This document shows, one piece after another, positions 55,228 through 64,000 of a stretch of 64,000 bases of DNA (position 1 is its first letter; every line of letters starts with the position of its first letter). This DNA comes from Aplectana chamaeleonis (Eukaryota; Nematoda; Chromadorea; Rhabditida; Cosmocercidae), in the NCBI GenBank assembly GCA_029168955.1, contig JAPDOI010000181.1, positions 765,501 to 829,500 of the forward strand. The letters are read 5' to 3'. The notes under the pieces were generated by a model. That model had not been told where the DNA came from. It worked only from the letters and a program-made list of their open reading frames with translations, and did no database searches. Position numbers and translations under genes: made by a program.

Positions 55228-55302
55228 GCCGTAGGCCGTAGGCCGTAGGCCGTAGGCCGTGGGCTGTAGGCCGTGGGCCGTAGGCCGTGGGCCGTAGGCC
55301 GT
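55228..55302. repeat. 8-bp GGCCGTAG tandem repeat
   Basis: GGCCGTAG / GGCCGTGG / GGCTGTAG octamers, about nine copies, in phase. The minus frame of THGLQPTAYG-like repeats is spurious. Confidence 0.92.
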
Positions 55303-55424
55303 CACGCTTTTCAGTCCTCACTGCTAATAGCCACTGCCAATGGTCTCAGGCAATCAACTTGGCAGACAGGTAAGTTGGTAGGAGGTACGTAGGCTGGTAA
55401 TTAACCGATTTGTAGGTGAGGGGG

Positions 55425-56975
55425 GATTCTGATGACGTCATCGGGACGTCGTGAAAAGTGCTTCGGGCTTCTGATGACGTCATCGAGACGTCGTGAGAGT
55501 GCTTCGGGCTTCTGATGAGGTCATGGGGACGTCGTGAAAAGTGCTTCGGGCTTCTGATGACGTCATCGAGACGTCGTGAAAGTGCTTCGGGCTTCTGATG
55601 ACGTCATCGGGACGTCGTGAAAAGTGCTTCGGCTTCTGATGACGTCATCGGGACGTCGAGAGTGCTTCGGGCTTCTGATGACGTCATCGGGACGTCGAAA
55701 GTGCTTGGCTTGATGACGTCATCGGGACGTCGTGGAGAGTGCTTCGAGCTTCTGATGGCGTCATCGGGACGTCGTGAAAAGTGCTTCGGGCTTCTGATGA
55801 CGTCATCGGGACGTCGTGAAAGTGCTTGGCTTCTGATGACGTCATCGGGACGTCGTGAAAAGTGCTTCGGCTTCTGATGACGTCATCGGGACGTCGTGAA
55901 AAGTGCTTTGGCTTCTGATGACGTCATCAGGACGTCGTGAAAGTGCTTCGGTTTGATGACGTCATGGGGACGTCGTGAAAAGTGCTTCGGGCTTTGATGA
56001 CGTCATCGGGACGTCGTCGAGAGTGCTTTGCTTCTGATGACGTCATCGGGACGTCGAAAAAGTGCTTCGGGCTTCTAATGACGTCATCGGGACGTCGTGA
56101 AAGTGCTTCTGGCTTTCTAATGACGTCATCGGGACGCCGTGAAAAGTGCTTCGGGCTTCTGATGACGTCATCGGGACGTCGAAAGTGCTCCGGGCTTCTG
56201 ATGACGTCATCGGGACGTAGTGAAAAGTGCTTCGGGCTCTGATGACGTCATCGGGACGTCGTGAAAAGTGCTTCGTGCTTCTGACGACGTCATCGGGACG
56301 TCGTGAAAGTGCTTCGGCTTCTGATGACGTCATCGGGACGTCGTAAAGTGCTTCGGGCTTCTTATGACGTCATCGGGACGTCGTGAAAGTGCTTGGCTTC
56401 TGATGACGTCATCGGGACGTCGTGAAAAGTGCTTCGGGCTTCTGATGACGTCATCGGAACGTCGTGAGAGTGCTTCGGGCTTCTGATGAGGTCATGGGGA
56501 CGTCGTGAGAGTGCTTCGGGCTTCTGATGACATCATCGGGACGTCGTGAAAAGTAAGCTTCGGGCTTCTGATGACGTCATCGGGACGCCGTGAAAAGTGC
56601 TTCGGCTTCTGATGACGTCATCGGGACGTCGAAAGTGCTTGGCTTCTGATGACGTCATCGGGACGTCGTGAAAAGTGCTTCGGGCTTCTGATGACGTCAT
56701 CGGGACGTCGTGAAAAGTGCTTCGGGCTCTGACGACGTCATCGGGACGTCGTAGAAAGTGCTTGTGTTTCTGATGACGTCATCGGGACGTCGTGAAAAGT
56801 GCTTCGGCTTCTTATGACGTCATCGGGACGTCGTGAAAGTGCTTCGGGCTTCTGATGACGTCATCGGGACGTCGTGAAAAGTGCTTCGGGCTTCTGATGA
56901 CGTCATCGGGACGTCGTAAAAAGTGCGCCTCGAGTTTCTGATGACATCATTGGGACGTCGTGAAAAGTGCGGGCC
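55425..56975. repeat. 42-bp TGACGTCA satellite, array 1
   Basis: The unit GATGACGTCATCGGGACGTC plus GTGAAAAGTGCTTCGGGCTTCT is about 42 bp (40-44 with small gaps), roughly 36 copies. Each contains the palindrome TGACGTCA and a second GACGTC. The array ends at the arm GCGGGCCTACCCCAGACGGG; its left side lacks the partner arm. Frames such as MTSSGRREKCFGLL are repeat translations. Confidence 0.97.
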
Positions 56976-59439
56976 TACCCCAGACGGGGCACTCAAGATT
57001 CAAGTCAGAAATGGAATGAACCACCGATCTATAACGCTATCAATCAAAGTATCTCTACACAACTTCATCAACAACAATGACTGATAGCAGCATCAAGCAC
57101 CTTTTTATTAAGGTTTCCATTCATTTTCATGAGAAAGTCGTGAGTGCCCCCGTCTAGGATAGTCCCAAGAGTGCTTCGGGCTTCTGATGACGTCATCAGG
57201 ACATCGTGAGAAAAGCGGGACTATCCTAGACGGGGCACTCAAAGATTCAAGTCAGAAATGGAATGAACCACCGATCTATAACGCTATCAATCAAAGTATC
57301 TCTACACAACTTCATCAACAACAATGACTGATAGCAGCATCAAGCACCTTTTATCAAGGTTTCCATTCATTTTCATGAGAAAGTCGTGGGTGCCCCCCCC
57401 CGTCTAGGATAGTCCCAAGAGTGCTTCGGGCTTCTGATGACGTCATCGGGACACCGTGAGAAGTGCGGGACTATCCTAGACGGGGGGGGGGCACTCAAGA
57501 TTCAAGTCAGAAATGGAATGAACCACCGATCTATAACGCTATCGATCAAAGTATTTCTACACAACTTCATCAACAACAATGACTGATAGCAGCATCAAGC
57601 ACCTTTTATCAAGGTTTCCATTCATTTTCATGAAAAAGTCGTGGGTGCCCCCCCCCCCGTCTAGGATAGTCCCAAGAGTGCTTCGGGCTTATGATGACGT
57701 CATCGGGACATCGTGAGAAGTGCGGGACTATCCTAGACGGGGGGCACTCAAGATTCAAGTCAGAAATGGAATGAACCACCGATCTATAACGCTATCAATC
57801 GAAGTATCTCTACACAACTTCATCAACAACAATGACTGATAGCAGCATCAAGCACCTTTTATCAAGGTTTCCATTCATTTTCATGAGAAAGTCGTGGGTG
57901 CCCCCCCCCGTCTAGGATAGTCCCAAGAGTGCTTCGGGCTTCTGATGACGTCATCGGGACATCGTGAGAAAAGCGGGACTATAATAGACGGGGGGGGGGC
58001 TCAAGATTCAAGTCAGAAATGGAATGAACCACCGATCTATAACGCTATCGATCAAAGTATTTCTACACAACTTCATCAACAACAATGACTGATAGCAGCA
58101 TCAAGCACCTTTTATCAAGGTTTCCATTCATTTACATGAAAAAGTCGTGGGTGCCCCCCCCCCGTCTAGGATAGTCCCTAGAGTGCTTCGGGCTTATGAT
58201 GACGTCATCGGGACATCGTGAGAAGTGCGGACTATCCTAGACGGGCACTCAAGATTCAAGTCAGAAATGGATTGAACCACCGATCTATAACGCTATCAAT
58301 CGAAGTATTTCTACAGAGCTTCATCAACAACAATAAGTGATAGCAGCATCAAACATCTTTTATCAGGTTTTCCATTCATTTTCATGGGAAAGTCGTGGGT
58401 GCCCCCCCCCGTCTAGGATAGTCCCAAGAGTGCTCCGGGCTTCTGATGACGTCATCGGGACATCGTGAGAAGTGCGGGACTATCCTAGAGGGGGGGAGGC
58501 ACTCAAGATTCAAGTCAGAAATGGAATGAACCACCGATCTATAACGCTATCAACCAAAGTATCTCTACACAACTTCATCAACAACAATGACTGATAGCAG
58601 CATCAAGCACCTTTATCAAGGTTTCCATTCATTTTCATGAGAAAGTCGTGGTGCCCCGTCTAGGATAGTCCAAAGAGTGCTTCGGGCTTCTGATGACGTC
58701 ATCGGGACATCGTGAGAAGTGCGGGACTATCCTAGACGGGGGGGCACTCAAGATTCAAGTCAGAAATGGATTGAACCACCGATCTATAACGCTATCAATC
58801 GAAGTATTTCTACAGAGCTTCATCAACAAACAATAAGTGATAGCAGCATCAAACATCTTTTATCAAGGTTTCCATTCATTTTCATGAGAAAGTCGTGGTG
58901 CCCCCCCGTCTAGGATAGTCCCAAAGAGTGCTTCGGGCTTCTGATGACGTCATCGGGACATCGTGAGAAGTGCGGGACTATCCTAGACGGGGCACTCAAG
59001 ATTCAAGTCAGAAATGGATTGAACCACCGATCTATAACGCTATCAATCGAAGTATTTCTACAGAGCTTCATCAACAACAATAAGTGATAGCAGCATCAAA
59101 CATCTTTTATCAGGGTTTCCATTCATTTTCATGAGAAAGTCGTGGGTGCCCCCCCCCCCGTCTTGGATAGTCCCAAGAGGGCTTCGGGCTTCTGGTGGCG
59201 TCATCGGGGGATCGGGGGGAGGGGGGGGCGATCCTAGACGGGGGGGGGGGCACTCAAGATTCAAGTCAGAAATGGAATGAACCACGGATCTATAACGCTA
59301 TCAATCGAAGTATTTCTACAGAGCTTCATCAACAACAATGAGTGATAGCAGCATCAAACATCTTTTATCAAGGTTTCCATTCATTTTCATGAGAAAGTCG
59401 TGGGTGCCCCCCCCCGTCTAGGATAGTCCCAAGAGTGCT
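56976..59439. repeat. ~250-bp composite satellite, block 1 (about 10 units)
   Basis: Each unit has CACTCAAGATTCAAGTCAG, ~190 bp including CCACCGATCTATAACGCTAT and TTTCCATTCATTTTCATG, then CCCCGTCTAGGATAGTCCC, one 42-bp-type segment (GATGACGTCATCGGGACATC), and the inverted arm GGGACTATCCTAGACGGGG. Starts fall near 56990, 57234, 57491, 57747, 57998, 58245, 58499, 58746, 58987 and 59250. The poly-G/C tracts at the arms vary from about 4 to 13. Confidence 0.96.
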
Positions 59440-60840
59440 TCGGGCTTCTGATGACGTCATCGAGACGTCGTGAGAGTGCTTCGGGCTTCTGATGAGGTCA
59501 TGGGGACGTCGTGAAAGTGCTTGGTTCTGATGACGTCATCGACGTCGTGAAAGTGCTTGGCTTCTGATGACGTCATCGGGACGTCGTGAAAAGTGCTTCA
59601 GGCTTCTGATGACGTCATCGGGACGTCGTGAGAATGCTTCGGGCTTCTGATGACGTCATCCGGACGTCGTGAAAGTGCTTCGGGCTTCTGATGACGTCAT
59701 CGGGACGTCGTGAGAGTGCTTCGAGCTTCTGATGGCGACATCGGGACGTCGTGAAAAGTGGTTCGGGCTTCTGATGACGTCATCGGGACGTCGTGAAAGT
59801 GCTTCGGGCTTCTGATGACGTCATCGGGACGTCGTGAAAAGTGCTTCGGGCTTCTGATGACGTCATCGGGACGTCGTGAAAAGTGCTTCGGGCTTCTGAT
59901 GACGTCATGGGGACGTCGTGAAAAGTGCTTCGGGCTTCTGATGACGTCATCGGGACGTCGTGAAAGTGTTTGGCTTCTGATGACGTCATCGGGACGTCGT
60001 GAAAGTGCTTCGGGTTCTGATGACGTCATCGGGACGCCGTGAAAAGTGCTTCGGGCTTCTGATGACGTCATCGGGACGTCGTGAAAGTGCTTCGGGCTTC
60101 TGATGACGTCATCGGGACGTAGGTGCGCTTTGTCATCGGGACGTCGTCTTCTGACGACGTCATCGGGACGTCGTGAAAAGTGCTTCGTTCTGATGACGTC
60201 ATCGGGACGTCGTAAAGTGCTTCTGGTTTTGATGACGTCATCGGGACGTCGTGAAAGTGCTTCGGGCTTCTGATGACGTCATCGGGACGTCGTGAAAGTG
60301 CTTGGCTTCTGATGACGTCATCGGGACGTCGTAGAAGAGTGCTTCGGGCTACTGATGACGATCGACGTCGAGTGCTTCTGGGACGTCGTGAGAGTGCTTC
60401 GGGCTTCTGATGACGTCATCGGGACGTCGTGAAAGTGCTTCGGGCTTCTGATGACGTCATCGGGACGCCGTGAAAAGCGCTTCGGGCTTCTGATGACGTC
60501 ATCGGGACGTCGTGAAAGTGCTTCGGGCTTCTGATGACGTCATCGGGACGTCGTGAAAGTGCTTCGCTTCTGATGACGTCATCGGGACGTCGTGAAAAGT
60601 GCTTGGCTTCTGACGACGTCATCGGGACGTCGTGAAAGTGCTTCGTGTTTCTGATGACGTCATCGGGACGTCGTGAAAAGTGCTTCGGGCTTCTTATGAC
60701 GTCATCGGGACGTCGTGAAAGTGCTTGGCTTTGATGACGTCATCGGGACGTCGTCGAAAAGTGCTTCGGGCTTCTGATGACGTCATCGGGACGTCGTGCG
60801 CCTCGAGTTTCTGATGACATCATTGGGACGTCGTGAAAAG
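59440..60840. repeat. 42-bp TGACGTCA satellite, array 2
   Basis: About 33 copies of the same unit as array 1. It is bounded on the left by GTCTAGGATAGTCCC (59415-59430) and on the right by GCGGGCCTACTCCCAGACGG (from about 60842), the same inverted arms that flank single units in the neighbouring composite satellite. Confidence 0.97.
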
Positions 60841-63800
60841 TGCGGGCCTACTCCCAGACGGGGGCACTCAAGATTCAAGTCAGAAATGGAATGAACCACC
60901 GATCTATAACGCTATCAATCAAAGTATCTCTACACAACTTCATCAACAACAATGACTGATAGCAGCATCAAGCACCTTTTATCAAGGTTTCCATTCATTT
61001 TCATGAGAAAGTCGTGGGCGCCCCCCCCCCCCGTATAGGATAGTCCCAAGAGTGCTTCGGGCTTATGATGACGTCATCGGGACATCGTGAGAAATGCGGG
61101 ACTATCCTAAACGGGGGGGGGGCACTCAAGATTCAAGTCAGAAATGGAATGAACCACCGATCTATAACGCTATCAATCAAAGTATCTCTACACAACTTCA
61201 TCAACAACAATGACTGATAGCAGCATCAAGCACCTTTTATCAAGGTTTCCATTCATTTTCATGAGAAAGTCGTGGGTGCCCCCTGTCTAGGATAGTCCCA
61301 AGAGTGCTTCGGGCTTCTGATGACGTCATCGGGACATCGTGAGAAGTGCGGGACTGTCCTAGACGGGGGGGGGGCACTCAAGATTCAAGTCAGAAATGGA
61401 ATGAACCACCGATCTATAACGCTATCAATCGAAGTATTTCTACAGAGCTTCATCAACAACAATGAGTGATAGCAGCATCAAACATCTTTTATCAAGGTTT
61501 CCATTCATTTTCATGAGAAAGTCGTGGGTGCCGTCTAGGATAGTCCCAAGAGTGCTTCGGGCTTCTCGTGACGTCATCGGGACGTCGTGAAAAATGCGGG
61601 ACTATCCTAGACGGGGGGGGGCACTCAAGACTTAAGTCAGAAATGAAATGAACCGCCGATCTATAACGCTATCAATCGAAGTATTTCTACAGAACTTCAT
61701 CAACAACAATGATCGATAGCAGCATCAAACATCTTTTATCAGGTTTTCCATTCATTTTCATGGGAAAGTCGTGGGTGCCCCCCCCGTCTAGGATAGTCCC
61801 AAGAGTGCTTCGGGCTTCTGATGACGTCATCGGGACATCGTGAGAAGTGCGGGACTATCCTGAGACGGGGGCACTCAAGATTCAAGTCAGAAATGGAGTG
61901 AACCACCGATCTATAACGCTATCAATCGAAGTATTTCTACAGAGCTTCATCAACAACAATGAGTGATAGCAGCATCAAACATCTTTTATCAAGGTTTCCA
62001 TTCATTTTCATGAGAAAGTCGTGGTGTCTTCTTCTCGTCTAGGATAGTCCCAAGAGTGCTTCGGGCTTCTGATGACGTCATTGGGACATCGTGAGAAGTG
62101 CGGGACTATCCTAGACGGGGGCACTCAAGATTCAAGTCAGAAATGGATTGAACCACCGATCTATAACGCTATCAATCGAAGTATTTCTACAGAACTTCAT
62201 CAACAACAATGATTGATAGCAGCATCAAACATCTTTTATCAGGTTTTCCATTCATTTTCATGGGAAAGTCGTAGGTGCCCCCCCCCGTCTAGGATAGTCC
62301 CAAGAGTGCTTCGGGCTTCTGATGACGTCATCGGGACATCGTGAGAAGGGCGGGACTATCCTAGACGGGGCACTCAAGATTCAAGTCAGAAATGGATTGA
62401 ACCACCGATCTATAACGCTATCAATCGAAGTATTTCTACAGAGCTTCATCAACAACAATGAGTGATAGCAGCATCAAACATCTTTTATCAAGGTTTCCAT
62501 TCATTTTCATGAGAAAGTCGTGGGTGCCCCCCCCCGTCTAGGATAGTCCCAAGAGTGCTTCGGGCTTCTGATGACGTCATCGGGACATCGTGAGAAGTGC
62601 GGGACTATCCTAGACGGGGGGGGGCACTCAAGATTCAAGTCAGAAATGGATTGAACCACCGATCTATAACGCTATCAATCGAAGTATTTCTACAGAACTT
62701 CATCAACAACAATGATTGATAGCAGCATCAAACATCTTTTATCAGGTTTTCCATTCATTTTCATGGGAAAGTCGTGGGTGCCCCCCCCCCGTCTAGGATA
62801 GTCCCAAGAGTGCTTCGGGCTTCTGATGACGTCATCGGGACATCGTGAGAAGTGCGGGACTATCCTAGACGGGGGGGGCACTCAAGATTCAAGTCAGAAA
62901 TGGAGTGAACCACCGATCTATAACGCTATCAATCGAAGTATTTCTACAGAGCTTCATCAACAACAATGAGTGATAGCAGCATCAAACATCTTTTATCAAG
63001 GTTTCCATTCATTTTCATGAGAAAGTCGTGGGTGCCCGTCTAGGATAGTCCCAAGAGTGCTTCGGGCTTCTGATGACGTCATCGGGACATCGTGAGAAGT
63101 GCGGGACTATCCTAGACGGGGGCACTCAAGATTCAAGTCAGAAATGGATTGAACCACCGATCTATAACGCTATCAATCGAAGTATTTCTACAGAACTTCA
63201 TCAACAACAATGATTGATAGCAGCATCAAACATCTTTTATCAGGTTTTCCATTCATTTTCATGGGAAAGTCGTAGGTGCCCCCCCCCGGCTAGGATAGTC
63301 CCAAGAGGGCTTCGGGGTTCTGATGAGGGCATCGGGACATCGTGAGAAGTGCGCGGGACTATCCTAGACGGGGCACTCAAGATTCAAGTCAGAAATGGAA
63401 TGAACCACCGATCTATAACGCTATCAATCGAAGTATTTCTACAGAGCTTCATCAACAACAATGAGTGATAGCAGCATCAAACATCTTGTATCAAGGTTTC
63501 CATTCATTTTCATGAGAAAGTCGTGGGTGCCCCCCCCGTCTAGGATAGTCCCAAGAGTGCTTCGGGCTTCTGATGACGTCATCGGGACATCGTGAGAAGT
63601 GCGGGACTATCCTAGACGGGGGGGGGCACTCAAGATTCAAGTCAGAAATGGATTGAACCACCGGTCTATAACGCTATCAATCAAAGTATTTCTACACAAC
63701 TTCATCAACATTAATGACTGATAGCAGCATCAAGCACCTTTTATCAAGGTTTCCATTCATTTTCATGAGAAAGTCGTGGGTGCCCCCCCCGTCTAGGATA

Positions 63801-64000
63801 GTCCCAAGAGTGCTTCGGGCTTCTGATGACGTCATCGGGACATCGTGAGAAGTGCGGGCCTACCCCAGACGGGGGGGGCACTCAAGATTCAAGTCAGAAA
63901 TGGAATGAACCACCGATATATAACGCTATCAATCAAAGTATTTCTACACAACTTCATCAACAACAATGATTGATAGCAGCATCAAACATCTTTTATCAGG
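60841..64000. repeat. ~250-bp composite satellite, block 2 (13 units, continues beyond the window)
   Basis: Unit starts near 60867, 61125, 61375, 61619, 61870, 62120, 62366, 62626, 62879, 63120, 63374, 63627 and 63889. Three unit types differ at fixed positions (ACACAACTTC/GACTGATAG; ACAGAGCTTC/GAGTGATAG; ACAGAACTTC/GATTGATAG with CAGGTTTTCC). The last two alternate from 61375 to about 63600, giving a ~500-bp dimeric higher-order repeat. The last unit is cut by the window end. Confidence 0.96.

Noticed and set aside
55617..60622. Frames of repeated MTSSGRREKCFGLL-type peptides
   Set aside because: Translations of the 42-bp satellite; they break wherever a unit has a one-base gap, and the opposite strand is equally open.

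Overview
The window is eukaryotic and looks like a strongylid (clade V) nematode genome, probably a hookworm relative. Introns end in T-rich TTTCAG acceptors, some introns are only about 50 nt, AT-rich single-copy DNA is mixed with dense MITEs and foldback elements, and the coding content is sparse. No prokaryotic operon, phage, plasmid or CRISPR structure is present.

The one convincing host gene is an M13 (neprilysin-type) zinc metallopeptidase on the minus strand. I can place sixteen exons: six N-terminal exons at 42974-36882 (membrane anchor, [11 protein letters not shown] start of the ectodomain, FVEKC, DIGKWFGGVPF, MPRDYY), one central exon at 15526-15438, and nine catalytic exons at 8652-5790. 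The catalytic exons carry VNAWY, HELVH, GENIAD, the DPHAP..CR segment and the C-terminal CDVW, followed by an AATAAA signal. Reading phases join exactly across every junction between neighbouring confident exons. The first exon and several central exons were not found; two weaker candidates are listed. The gene therefore spans more than 37 kb, and its introns hold four different tandem arrays, one of them 10.6 kb long.

Region by region: 0.1-1.0 kb is a complete short hAT element with a perfect 8-bp target duplication. 2.0-5.0 kb has small tandem and dispersed repeats and a non-LTR retrotransposon 3' fragment. 5.8-8.7 kb holds the catalytic exons of the peptidase. 8.9-15.4 kb is intron with hAT-like ends, a 25-bp and a 42-bp minisatellite. 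15.8-16.8 kb is a 133-bp hairpin-rich satellite. 19.6-30.3 kb is about 13.5 copies of a ~755-bp satellite. 30.6-31.1 kb is a decayed reverse transcriptase. 32-36 kb contains MITEs. 36.9-43 kb holds the N-terminal peptidase exons. 38-52.6 kb is crowded with TTAA-flanked MITEs sharing one terminus, partly nested in each other, plus foldback elements. 50 kb has another diverged 42-bp minisatellite. 52.9-55.3 kb has further repeat remnants.

The last 8.6 kb (55.4-64.0 kb) is a composite satellite. A 42-bp unit centred on the palindrome TGACGTCA occurs once per ~250-bp unit, between inverted arms, and has twice expanded into arrays of roughly 35 copies. The ~250-bp units themselves form a two-unit higher-order repeat near the right edge. 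This modular satellite, and the peptidase gene that tolerates kilobases of satellite in its introns, are the most unusual things seen. Part of the 755-bp array shows insertion-type noise that looks like unpolished long-read assembly, so frame-level conclusions there are unsafe.
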